64,000 nucleotides of DNA from Persicimonas caeni (lineage in GTDB: Bacteria > Myxococcota_A > Bradymonadia > Bradymonadales > Bradymonadaceae). Where the stretch lies: NCBI RefSeq assembly GCF_006517175.1, contig NZ_CP041186.1:2879001-2943000 (forward strand), written 5' to 3'. The notes under the pieces were generated by a model that was given only the letters and a program-made list of their open reading frames with translations, was not told where the DNA came from and did no database searches. The position numbers and the translations under genes are program-made. Below are positions 30,872 to 39,435 of this stretch, one piece after another. Numbering within the stretch: the first letter of the stretch is position 1; each line of letters begins with the position of its first letter.

Positions 30872-33800
30872 TTAATACTCCCATGCGATCTTGGCTGAAA
30901 AGGAGCGTCCTTCGAACTGGCGAAGTGCCTGTCGAGTGCCGACGGTCTCGGGCTGGTCGAGGTCGAGAAGATTCTTTGCCTTGAAGCCGAGCTTGAAGTG
31001 GTCGGAGAGCCGCTGTGAGTAGACGAAATCGACCACGTGGGACGGCTCTTCGTAGGTGTCCGGACGCCCGCGAGCGCCGACGCTGATAATGCGCTGGCCG
31101 AAGACGTTGTAGAGCAAGGTCGCCGAGGTGCCCAGGTCGGCGTTGTCGTAGCCGAACTGCATGTTGACGACAAAGGGCGACTGCCCCTGCAGCGCGCGCT
31201 CGGTGTTGGTGAGCACGTCATTTTCGCCGATATCGACCTGCGAGGCGATCAGCGCCACGTTGCCGGCGATATAAAAGTCGCGGAACGCGTCAGATAGCAC
31301 GTCGAGGTTCTTGCGCGCGTCGAACTCGACGCCGTAGTTGGTCGCGCCCTCGGCGTTGGAGTAGGTCTCCTGAGGCGGCGTGCCCGGCTCGAGCACGATC
31401 TCGATAGGAGCTTCGAACAACTTGAGGAAGGCGCCGACCGACACCGACTCGCCGCGGCTCGGATACCACTCCCAGCGGGCGTCGAAGTGAGTGATCGTAG
31501 CGCGCTCGAGGTTAGGGTTGCCGCAGACTTGGCGGCCGCCGACGACCGAAGCGAAGCAGGCCGGAGACAGCTCGCGAAAGTCGGGGCGGTTGACCGTGCG
31601 GGCGACCGCGCCACGAAGCTGCATGTCGTCGACGAATTTCCAAGTGGTGCTCAGCGAAGGCAGCACGTCGAGCCGGTCGAGGGTCGACTCGTCGACCTCA
31701 TTGGTGAAGAGCTGTTGGGTGGTGACCGTCTGCGTCGACTGCTCGAGACGTACACCTGCAGCGATCTCGAAGGTCTCGGTGAGCGGTAGCTCGGTGAGCA
31801 AGTAGGGGGCGACGATGATGTGCGCGGCGGTGTAGTTGTCCGTCGGACGCGTCGTCTCCAAGATCTCGTAGCCGTCCGGGCCGATGGTGCCGTCGTTGAT
31901 CAATTCCTCGGGCGACTGGGTGCGCTCCTGTTCGGAGGGCGGCGGCTCGGCTTTGAAGGAGAAGCGGCGCGTCGACACCGCGCGATCCTTGTAGAGAAAG
32001 TCCGCGCCCGTCTTGACCTTGGCCTCCAATGAGGACCACACGTCGAAGGGAATGGTGACCGAAGCGCCCAGGTCGTGGCTGTTGTCGACCAAGTCGCTGT
32101 AGAGGCGCACGTTGCCGTCGGGGCGGTTCGACAGCACCCAATCGTTGACACGCGGGTTCCAGTCGTAGCGGTAGTCGCGACGGTCGGGCTCGTCGCGGCG
32201 TGCCTGGCCGTAGGCGTAGCGCCAGTCGATCTCGATGTCGTTCCAGTCCTCGACTTTGTGCTCGCCGCGAAGCTGGTGGAACATCAACTGGCGCTCGAGC
32301 CAGCGCAGGCGGGTCATGCGGATATCGTCGCCGATATCGTCGTAGTAGCCCTGATAGACCTGGGTTTCGTTGTCGGTCAGCCGCGAGATCATCGAGGTGA
32401 GCTCGATCATGTTGCCCTCGTCGAACTGAAGACCACCGGCGAGCATCGCCGACAAGACGACTTCGTCGATGCGCTCGTCGAAGTCGTATTGGTTGACGAT
32501 CGTCTGGTCGGCGTTGAGGAAGTAGGTTTTGTTGTAGCGGTTGACGTCGTGGTCGTTGTCGTAGCTGAGCGCGATGCGGTAACCCGCGTCGGCGTCGAAC
32601 AGCTCGACTGTGTCGCCGAGGTCGGCCGAGATGCCTAGCCCCGGCATCACCGTCTCGCTGCGCGTCGAATAGTGGTTCGGCATCGCCTCACCGATCGCCT
32701 CGAGCTCTCGAGGGCTGAAGCCGTTGTCCGAGAACGTGCCGCCACGCTTGAGCGGGCTCTGGGCGGCGGCCCGGCGCACCTTCTCGGGCAGCGCGCGGGT
32801 GCCGTCGTCGAAGCCCAGCCAGTCCAAGCCGCCGCCCTGATAGGCCAATCCGTCCTGAAAGGTCGTCATCGTGTTGGCGCCCAGCGATAGCTCGACGCCG
32901 GCCGAGAAATCCGAGGGAAACGAGCGGGTGCGCATACGCACCACGCCGCCGCCGAAGCCGCCGGGCATGTCTGCCGAGTAGGTCTTCTGGACGACGACGC
33001 TGTCGAGAATGGAGGTCGGGAACAGGTCGAGTGGAACCACGCGTCGCTCGGGGTCGGGACTCGGCAGACTCGATCCGTTCAACAACGAGCTGGAGTAGCG
33101 CTCGCCGAGTCCGCGCACATACACGTACTTGCCGCCGACGACCGTCAAACCGGTGACGCGACTGAGCGCCGACGCCGCATCGGAGTCGCCGCTCTTGGAG
33201 AATTGCTCGGCGCCGATGACGTCGGCGACCTGCGAGGTCTCCTTACGCTCTTCGAGCAGCGAAATGGTGCCGCCCTCGATGCGCGGGATGGTGACTTTGA
33301 ACGCAGCCAGACGAACTGACGCCGGGGTCATCGCGATGGTGACGTCGGCCTCCCCTTCGGCCGCGACCTCCACGCCGGTCTCGCTGGCGGTGCTGTACTC
33401 GGGATGGATGACCGAGAGGTCCCAGGTGCCCGAGGGGACCTGCATGGTGAATCGACCGTTTTTGTCGGTCTTCGCCTCTTCGGCGAGCCCGCGCACGAAC
33501 ACGCGCGCCCCCTCGATGGGTGTCTGCCCCTCGAAGGAGACGACGGTGCCGGACAACGTGCCCGGAGGACCGGTGTTCTCGGGCTGTTGGGCCTCGGCAG
33601 CTTGGCGCCCCTTGCCGAGCTCGACGGTCTCGACGTCGGCGATCACCTCACCATCGGCGCGCACCTCGACGACCACCTCGGCGCCCTCGCCGCGAGCCAC
33701 TTCGACGTCGTCGATCCGAGCCGAAGCCATGCTCTCGTGGCTGATGCTCAGGGTGTACGTGCCCGGGGCGACGTTCAGCCACGCTGCCCCGTCTTTATTG

Positions 33801-33970
33801 GTTTCGAGGGTCTGGTCGCCCACCTCGACCTCGGCGCCCTCGACCGGAAGGCCGTTGGGCGGGCCGAAGACGACCACATGGATCTGACCCGTAGGCTCGG
33901 CAAAACCGAGCGATGGCGACGCCGCGACGACAAAGACCACGGCCGCCAAACATGCTGCGAAATGCTTCAT
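30872..33970 (-). CDS. TonB-dependent outer-membrane receptor with N-terminal carboxypeptidase-regulatory-like domains
   Basis: 1032 residues. Signal peptide about 1-24. Two CarboxypepD_reg-like beta-sandwich domains (about 28-105 and 135-215), then the plug (about 235-345: ADVIGAEQFSKSGD, YVYVRGLGERYSS, MPGGFGGGVVRMRTR) and a 22-strand type barrel ending in KIAWEY with terminal aromatic residue. It imports a bulky ligand across the outer membrane using TonB energy. The ligand is unknown; the carboxypeptidase-like domains resemble those of SusC-like and oligopeptide-type receptors. The gene lies at the end of a gene set that contains TonB, ExbD and two ExbB proteins, with only 10 bp to the TPR gene. 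Confidence 0.92.
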   Translation of the reverse strand: MKHFAACLAAVVFVVAASPSLGFAEPTGQIHVVVFGPPNGLPVEGAEVEVGDQTLETNKDGAAWLNVAPGTYTLSISHESMASARIDDVEVARGEGAEVVVEVRADGEVIADVETVELGKGRQAAEAQQPENTGPPGTLSGTVVSFEGQTPIEGARVFVRGLAEEAKTDKNGRFTMQVPSGTWDLSVIHPEYSTASETGVEVAAEGEADVTIAMTPASVRLAAFKVTIPRIEGGTISLLEERKETSQVADVIGAEQFSKSGDSDAASALSRVTGLTVVGGKYVYVRGLGERYSSSLLNGSSLPSPDPERRVVPLDLFPTSILDSVVVQKTYSADMPGGFGGGVVRMRTRSFPSDFSAGVELSLGANTMTTFQDGLAYQGGGLDWLGFDDGTRALPEKVRRAAAQSPLKRGGTFSDNGFSPRELEAIGEAMPNHYSTRSETVMPGLGISADLGDTVELFDADAGYRIALSYDNDHDVNRYNKTYFLNADQTIVNQYDFDERIDEVVLSAMLAGGLQFDEGNMIELTSMISRLTDNETQVYQGYYDDIGDDIRMTRLRWLERQLMFHQLRGEHKVEDWNDIEIDWRYAYGQARRDEPDRRDYRYDWNPRVNDWVLSNRPDGNVRLYSDLVDNSHDLGASVTIPFDVWSSLEAKVKTGADFLYKDRAVSTRRFSFKAEPPPSEQERTQSPEELINDGTIGPDGYEILETTRPTDNYTAAHIIVAPYLLTELPLTETFEIAAGVRLEQSTQTVTTQQLFTNEVDESTLDRLDVLPSLSTTWKFVDDMQLRGAVARTVNRPDFRELSPACFASVVGGRQVCGNPNLERATITHFDARWEWYPSRGESVSVGAFLKLFEAPIEIVLEPGTPPQETYSNAEGATNYGVEFDARKNLDVLSDAFRDFYIAGNVALIASQVDIGENDVLTNTERALQGQSPFVVNMQFGYDNADLGTSATLLYNVFGQRIISVGARGRPDTYEEPSHVVDFVYSQRLSDHFKLGFKAKNLLDLDQPETVGTRQALRQFEGRSFSAKIAWEY

Positions 33971-33980
33971 AGCTTATATC

Positions 33981-35183
33981 TCAACAGCCCGAGGGCTCCT
34001 GCTGACACATCTGAACTGTCTTGCGCAGTTGCACGGCACTTTCGAACAGTTGTGCGTCGGTGACTCTCTTCAGGAGACGCTCGGCGTCCTCATAGTCGCC
34101 GGTCTGAAACCGGGCGTAGGCGAGTGTGTAGAGAATACTCTGTTCATCCTGGTCATCGAGCAGCCCCAGCCGCGACAGGCGCATCTCGAGCGACGCGATG
34201 CGCTCGAATTGCTTGCGGTCGAGCAGGATGGCCACCCGCTGCTTGAACTTTTTCTTTTGGTCTTCGACCTGCGAGTTCATGTAGAGGGCGCGCTCGAAGG
34301 CGCCGGCGCGCCGATAGAGTTCGGCTGACTCGAGCACGTACTTTTTGTCGAACTCGGCGGCCTGCTGCAGGAACTCACCGGCCGTGATCAGGTGGCCGGT
34401 GGCGATATAGGCGTGCGCCAGGTGCACCAAGACCTTTTGATTCTGGGGGAAGCGGAGCTTGGCCTCCTCGAGCAGATGCTTGGCCCGGTCGTGCGCGCCG
34501 GCGCGGCGAAACGCCTCGCCGAGCGCCAGGTAGTCTTCGACGCCGCTGTCGGCCTTCCCCAAAAAGACCTCCCCCAGGTCGGCGGCCTGCCTGTACAGGC
34601 CCATCTCGACGAGCAGGAAGACCTGCTGGCGCAAAAAGGCGACCTTGTCGGGGAAGCGCTTCGCGCCCTTCCTCAAGGTCGACCAGGCCTGCTGGTTCTG
34701 GTCGAGTTCGCGGTGGGCGTGGGCCTTCATCAAGAACAGATCCGGGATCTTTTCGCCGGCCTCTTCGGCGTTTCTGACCGACAAAATCGTTCGTTCCCAG
34801 TTGCGCAGCCCGTAATAAGCCTGCGCCAGGTAGACGAACATCATGTCGTCGACCTTGCCGTAGCGGATGGCGTCGTCGAGGTGGTCGACCGCCGACTGGT
34901 AATCTTTCTTCTTGAGGGAAATGATCCCCTCGAGCGTGTAGTAGGTCTTGCGATCGAAGTCGCTGCCTTCGGAGGTGTCGACCTTGGCCAGCTCGAGCTG
35001 GGCGCGGTCGTAGTGGCCGTCCTGGACGAGCATGGCGGCGAGCGCGACGTAGTCGGGCTTCTGGGCTTCTTGCTGCTTCGACTCGTCCTCTTCGGCGAAG
35101 GTGTACGCCGTCGTGGTGAGCACTGCGGCCGCGACTGCCAGGGCGAGGAGGCGTTGCCAGGTTGTGGATAAATGCGGTTTCAT
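33981..35183 (-). CDS. TPR-repeat periplasmic protein of the TonB operon
   Basis: 400 residues. Signal peptide about 1-30 (TFA/EEDE), then a row of about nine tetratricopeptide repeats (for example YDRAQLELAK, YQSAVDHLDDAI, YEDAERLLKRV) covering most of the chain, ending with a Cys-containing tail (MCQQEPSGC). TPR proteins are constant members of TonB2-type clusters, where they aid receptor energisation. Position between tonB and the receptor gene agrees. Partner unknown in detail. Confidence 0.82.
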   Translation of the reverse strand: MKPHLSTTWQRLLALAVAAAVLTTTAYTFAEEDESKQQEAQKPDYVALAAMLVQDGHYDRAQLELAKVDTSEGSDFDRKTYYTLEGIISLKKKDYQSAVDHLDDAIRYGKVDDMMFVYLAQAYYGLRNWERTILSVRNAEEAGEKIPDLFLMKAHAHRELDQNQQAWSTLRKGAKRFPDKVAFLRQQVFLLVEMGLYRQAADLGEVFLGKADSGVEDYLALGEAFRRAGAHDRAKHLLEEAKLRFPQNQKVLVHLAHAYIATGHLITAGEFLQQAAEFDKKYVLESAELYRRAGAFERALYMNSQVEDQKKKFKQRVAILLDRKQFERIASLEMRLSRLGLLDDQDEQSILYTLAYARFQTGDYEDAERLLKRVTDAQLFESAVQLRKTVQMCQQEPSGC

Positions 35184-35218
35184 ATTTGAATGCTTCTGAT
35201 TGGCGCGGGTCTATTTGA

Positions 35219-35341
35219 GCGGACAAACGACGATTTGGGGGTCGTATCTTCGACCGTGGTCACGAGTTGTATCCCTCAAACACCGTCGCCGGTGGGTCAA
35301 TCGACCCTCAAATTGTAGTTTGTCCGCCCCAATAGCGGACA
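35219..35341. repeat. Foldback element between tonB and the TPR gene
   Basis: Arms at 35219-35241 and 35305-35327 (23 bp each, three mismatches, GCGGACAAAC at the ends) enclose a 63-bp loop. A second hairpin GTCCGC/GCGGAC is nested at 35322-35340. A diverged relative lies at 54090-54218. The loop has no gene. It may act as an attenuator within the operon or be a small mobile element. Confidence 0.75.
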
Positions 35342-35342
35342 T

Positions 35343-35984
35343 TCACCCCAACTCGAATTCGAACGGCACGACGGTGGCCGTCTTGACCGGGCGGCCCTTG
35401 TAGGTCGCCGGCTGGAACTGCCACTGGCGCAGCGCCTCTTTGACGATCTGATCGAAGACGCCCGGCGGGTTGGCGCTCTTGATGCGCACCCACTCCACGC
35501 GCCCCTGCTCGTCGACCATGCATTCGGCCACGACCTTGCCCTCCACCTGCTTTTGGACCAGACGCGCCGGCAGTTGCGGTTGGACCTGACGAAGCGGCTT
35601 GGGCTTGGTGTCGACCGAATCGGCGGTCATCACGCTCGCCTGCACATCGCCCAACAGGTCCTTGGACACATCGCCCATCTCCGAGGGCGCAAAACCGGGC
35701 AGATCGAGCGCCACCGAGCCGATCGCCGAGTTGAGGCTCGGCGGCGGGGCCGGCGCCGACTTCATCGGCTTTCGCTTGCGTGGCTTGGGCTTCGGTTTTT
35801 TCTTCTTTTTCGGCGGCTTGGGCTTGGGCGCGGCCACGAACCGCTCGGCGCGCTCGGCCTCGGGCTTCTTCAAATCGCCGTTCATGCCGTTCATCACGAG
35901 CATCAGCCCGAAGACGGTGGCGCTGCCGCCGGCCATGATCACCAGCGTGCCGGCCCACTTTGTGAGCAGCGAGCGATTCATCAT
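35343..35984 (-). CDS. tonB: Energy transducer TonB
   Basis: 213 residues from the first of two adjacent ATG codons at 35984, overlapping the exbD stop (ATGA type) with GCAGGAGGCGGG upstream. One N-terminal membrane helix (about 10-32), a Pro/Lys-rich periplasmic spacer (about 50-75, KPKPPKKKKKPKPKPRKRK), then the C-terminal TonB fold (about 125-213) with GKVVAECMVDEQGRV and ALRQWQFQPATYKG. It transmits the ExbB/ExbD proton-motive force to the receptor. Confidence 0.92.
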   Translation of the reverse strand: MMNRSLLTKWAGTLVIMAGGSATVFGLMLVMNGMNGDLKKPEAERAERFVAAPKPKPPKKKKKPKPKPRKRKPMKSAPAPPPSLNSAIGSVALDLPGFAPSEMGDVSKDLLGDVQASVMTADSVDTKPKPLRQVQPQLPARLVQKQVEGKVVAECMVDEQGRVEWVRIKSANPPGVFDQIVKEALRQWQFQPATYKGRPVKTATVVPFEFELG

Positions 35985-36385
35985 CCCGCCTCCTGCTCGG
36001 TGGCCACACCGACGTCTTTGGCGCCGGCCAAGCGGCATTGGTCGACGACCTCGATGAGCTTCTCGGAGGGGACGTTGCGGTCGACGACCACGAGCACCTG
36101 ACCCTCACCCGAGCCCGAGATGAGCTGGCGGATGCGGCTCTGCAGCATCCACGGTTTGACGGGGTTTCCGTCGACGAAGATGCTCGAATTCTTGTCGATA
36201 TAGACCCGAAGCGCCTTCGTCGACGCCCTGGAGGCGCTGGCCGCGCCAGGGCGCTCCAGGTCGAGCTTCATGTCTTTGACGAAGGTCGTCGAGACCATGA
36301 AGAAAATCAGCAAGATGAACACCATGTCGATCAACGGGGAGATGTCGATCTGTTGCTCTTCGGTATTCTTGTGTCGGAATCTCAT
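35981..36385 (-). CDS. exbD: Biopolymer transport protein ExbD
   Basis: 134 residues. A single membrane helix with the proton-carrying Asp20 in ISPLIDMVFILLIFF, followed by a periplasmic ExbD/TolR fold (VVDRNVPSEKLIEVVDQC). It works with the ExbB proteins as the proton channel. Overlaps exbB (stop/ATG overlap of 4 bp) and tonB. Confidence 0.93.
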   Translation of the reverse strand: MRFRHKNTEEQQIDISPLIDMVFILLIFFMVSTTFVKDMKLDLERPGAASASRASTKALRVYIDKNSSIFVDGNPVKPWMLQSRIRQLISGSGEGQVLVVVDRNVPSEKLIEVVDQCRLAGAKDVGVATEQEAG

Positions 36386-37047
36386 GGCGTAGTGACCTCG
36401 GAAGGCTGTTGAGATCTTGTGCTTCGATCGACAAGGTTCTTGGTTCTCGGTTCTTGGTTCTTGTTGCTGCAGAGAACCTCTTTGAGTTCCTCGAGTTCGC
36501 TTGCGAGCCGCTCCTGCTTGCGGTCGAGAATGCGCCCGACGACCAGCCCCGGGATCGCCACGGCCAAGCCCATCTGGGTGGATACCAGCGCTACCGAGAT
36601 GCCGCCGGCGATGCCGCCCGATTGGCTAAAGAGCGACATCGACGCCAGCGAGTCGAACGTCTCGATCATGCCGGTGACCGTGCCCAACAGGCCGGTCAGC
36701 GGCGCCACGGCGACGATCGCTTTGACGAGCACGTTGAACTGCTTCATGTCGAGCTCGAGGTCGCCGAAGGCGTCGTCGAGGTAGCCGCGAAGGTCGTCCA
36801 AATCGAGCTTCGCAAGCGCCACACCGCGCATGGCGGCGCGGTCGACGATGCCACGCGCCCCCTCGCGCTCACCCTTGGCGTAGGCTTTGACCAGCTCGCG
36901 CAGCGTGGCCGTCGAACCGCGCTGCAGGGTCATCAGCCGCCAGCCGAGCGCGAACCACAAGATCAGCGTGGCCACCACCAGCGGCGGCATCACGAAGCCG
37001 CCGTCCTGGAAATACTGGAGCAGTTGGTCGAAGACTCCGGGTTGCAT
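36382..37047 (-). CDS. exbB: MotA/TolQ/ExbB proton channel protein
   Basis: 221 residues, three membrane helices (about 18-36, 105-130, 145-170) with the family core PLTGLLGTVTGMIETFDSL and STQMGLAVAIPGLVV. Proton channel subunit paired with ExbD. The ATG at 37047 overlaps the stop of the upstream gene (TGATG); a GTG one codon earlier is possible. The last about 30 residues (SNKNQEPRTKNLV...) are unlike ExbB and are encoded by a GGTTCTTG repeat at about 36434-36465, so the end looks extended into former spacer DNA. Confidence 0.9.
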   Translation of the reverse strand: MQPGVFDQLLQYFQDGGFVMPPLVVATLILWFALGWRLMTLQRGSTATLRELVKAYAKGEREGARGIVDRAAMRGVALAKLDLDDLRGYLDDAFGDLELDMKQFNVLVKAIVAVAPLTGLLGTVTGMIETFDSLASMSLFSQSGGIAGGISVALVSTQMGLAVAIPGLVVGRILDRKQERLASELEELKEVLCSNKNQEPRTKNLVDRSTRSQQPSEVTTP

Positions 37048-38519
37048 CACACAGCTCCCAGGTATTCGGTCGCTTCAGGCATCTCGACCTTCTCGAGCTT
37101 GGGCTTCTCGCCCTCGCTATCCGGCTCGCCCTGGCGCTCGAGGCGAGCGAGGTTCATCAGCCGAAGCGCGCCGCGCTCCATGTGGGTGGTGATATTGCCC
37201 GCCCACCCCTTGAGCACATTGCCGATCAGCAGTAGCGGAATCGCCACGATCAGGCCGAGTTGGGTGGTCACGAGCGCCTCGGAGATACCGCCCGACAGGA
37301 GCTTGGGGTCGCCGGTGCCGAACTCGGTGATGATGTCGAAGGTCGAAATCATACCGGTGACCGTGCCCAGCAAGCCGAGCAGCGGGGCGACGGCGGCGAA
37401 GACCAAGATGGCCGAGCCGAAGCGCTCGAGGGTGGGAAGCTCGTGGAGGATCGACTCGGCGACGACATCCTCGAGTTCTTCCCTGTCACATTTGGCAGGA
37501 TCGACGTCCAAGTGCGACAACGTGCGAGCGAGCACGCGTGCCGCCGAACCGTTGGCGTTCTCGCACAACCTCTTCGCGCCCTCGACGTCGCCGGCGACGA
37601 CCAGCTTGCCCGCCTGGGCGATGAGCCCGCGGGTGTTGGCGCCGGCGCGCCACAGGATGAACACGCGCCCGACGACCAGCAGCAGGCCGAGCAGGCCCAG
37701 GCCGACGATGACCCAGGCGATGACGCCACCGCTGTTGACGATGTCGAGCCAGGTCTTCTCCTTTTGCTCTTCGACCGCCTTTTCGAGCGACTCGAACAAA
37801 AACGCCTGCACGACGCCCGGGTTTTCGCCATTGGCGAGCGCGCGGGCGCTCTTCGAGGCGTCCTTTTTCCACAGCTTGAGCCGGCCGTTGCCCGCCGGAG
37901 CGAGCGCGCCGGCAGCCTTGTCGGCCACACCGTAGGCGGCGACGTTGCCGACCATCACGATCTGGCCCTCGGTCTTGGTGCCGTCGGGCAGGAAGAACTC
38001 GCCCTGCTTCGAGCGCACGCTGCTATGCTCTTCGAGCAACTCCGTGCCGGTGTCGAACAGCGCGCTCACAGCCTTGGCGTACTCTTTTTTGCCGTCGGCC
38101 TCGGGGATGTCGACCTTGCGATTCCACTTCTCGAAGGTCGCGTTGGCCTGCTCGACGGTGGTGGCCACCGCCTCGCCGCCCTCGCCCATCCCGTCGGCAT
38201 TGCGCTCGACCTCGGCGAGGGTGTCCGAGAGGCGATCGGCCTCGGTCTGCAGCGACAGCAGCCGGCCCTGCAGGGCGTCGAGCTCGCCTTTGGCGCCGCC
38301 GACCTGGGCGCGCTCGCGCTTCTCGAGCTTCTGCAGGCGATCTTCGAGCGCCTTTTTCTGCGCCTCGAGGTAGGCGAATTCTTTTTTGTAGGCCGCGAAC
38401 AAGCTCTCGTCCTCGTGCGGATGAGCCCAGCTCGTGGCGGTGATCGTCATCAGGACAAGCCCGAGCGCGATCAACCCGGCCAAGACATGTCCACCTGCGT
38501 GTCGGATTGGGCGCATCAT
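37047..38519 (-). CDS. ExbB-type proton channel with N-terminal periplasmic coiled coil (TtpC-like)
   Basis: 490 residues. Signal peptide (about 1-32), then a coiled coil and small domain (about 35-240, AYLEAQKKALEDRLQKLEKRE), then the MotA/TolQ/ExbB core with three helices (about 265-285, 385-410, 430-455; LLGLLGTVTGMISTFD, VTTQLGLIVAIPLLL). This matches TtpC of Vibrio TonB2 systems, which is required besides ExbB2. GGGAGGTG precedes the ATG at 38519; its own start overlaps the DUF3450 stop (ATGATGA). Confidence 0.88.
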   Translation of the reverse strand: MMRPIRHAGGHVLAGLIALGLVLMTITATSWAHPHEDESLFAAYKKEFAYLEAQKKALEDRLQKLEKRERAQVGGAKGELDALQGRLLSLQTEADRLSDTLAEVERNADGMGEGGEAVATTVEQANATFEKWNRKVDIPEADGKKEYAKAVSALFDTGTELLEEHSSVRSKQGEFFLPDGTKTEGQIVMVGNVAAYGVADKAAGALAPAGNGRLKLWKKDASKSARALANGENPGVVQAFLFESLEKAVEEQKEKTWLDIVNSGGVIAWVIVGLGLLGLLLVVGRVFILWRAGANTRGLIAQAGKLVVAGDVEGAKRLCENANGSAARVLARTLSHLDVDPAKCDREELEDVVAESILHELPTLERFGSAILVFAAVAPLLGLLGTVTGMISTFDIITEFGTGDPKLLSGGISEALVTTQLGLIVAIPLLLIGNVLKGWAGNITTHMERGALRLMNLARLERQGEPDSEGEKPKLEKVEMPEATEYLGAV

Positions 38520-39355
38520 TGCGCACCTCCCTTTTGAACTGCTTGCTGGTCCTGCGGGGCAGGCAGCGCGTTCGGAATCTCGAAATAGCCCACCCGGATA
38601 TTCTTCTTGAACGAGTCGAACAGGTTGCGCACCCGCTTGGTGTTCTCTTCGCCGCTGATCGTCGCCCACTTCCAGCCCCCGTCAGACTTCTGGGCCATGC
38701 CGACCCGTCCGTCCTCGGTCTTGAAGTAGATGGCGACCATGCCGACTCGCGCCACGTCGGCGAGGACTTCGTCCCCGTCGACCTCGACGATCTGGCGGTA
38801 CAAGCCGTTCTCACGCGCCAGGCGAAGCTCGTCTTCGACGAATTGCCACAGCCGGGCGGTCGCCTTCTGTGGCGAGATGAGCTTGTCGTCGAGCTGCTTT
38901 TCGAGCTTGTCGAGCTCGCTCAACCGCGCCGAGCGCTTGAACGGAAGGCTCTTGGCCACCGTCTGGCGTACGTCGCCGATGGCCTCCTTGGCCGCCGGGG
39001 CCAAATCAGCGCGCGTCTTGTTCTGCGCCTCGATGCGGTCCTGGTGCTTTTGAACCGCCTGGCGAAGCTGCTTCAGGCGGACCTCTTCGCGCTGAATCTG
39101 CATCTCGAGGTCGGCCTTCTGGCTTCTGACCGAGCGCAGCTTGGCGTCGATGTCGGCTTTTTTGTTCTCGACCTCGCTCGACAGCGTCTCGACCTCCGAG
39201 CGCAGCTCGGCGAGCCGTTTGGCCAAGGCCTGCACGTCGCCGTCGTGGGCGATCGCCGAGCCCGCGACGAGCAGGGCAAACAGAGCAGCAAAAGCGCCGA
39301 GGGTTTTCAGGCCCATTCGGCGCCACCTGGTGAGTTCTCGGGTGGAACGTCTCAT
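38516..39355 (-). CDS. DUF3450-family periplasmic coiled-coil protein
   Basis: 279 residues. Signal peptide about 1-36, a long coiled coil (about 38-110; LRSEVETLSSEVENKKADI) and the family C-terminal domain with YFKTEDGRVGMAQ and WKWATI. DUF3450 proteins are found next to TonB2/TtpC operons, as here, and are thought to assist energy transfer. Start at 39355 chosen for the signal peptide. Confidence 0.85.
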   Translation of the reverse strand: MRRSTRELTRWRRMGLKTLGAFAALFALLVAGSAIAHDGDVQALAKRLAELRSEVETLSSEVENKKADIDAKLRSVRSQKADLEMQIQREEVRLKQLRQAVQKHQDRIEAQNKTRADLAPAAKEAIGDVRQTVAKSLPFKRSARLSELDKLEKQLDDKLISPQKATARLWQFVEDELRLARENGLYRQIVEVDGDEVLADVARVGMVAIYFKTEDGRVGMAQKSDGGWKWATISGEENTKRVRNLFDSFKKNIRVGYFEIPNALPAPQDQQAVQKGGAQ

Positions 39356-39435
39356 GATGATGTCTCTTTGTGGCTTGAAGCTTGTCGTTGGCTCCCCTCC
39401 GCCGAAGCGGAGGGGAAGCGTCAATCAACCACCAC

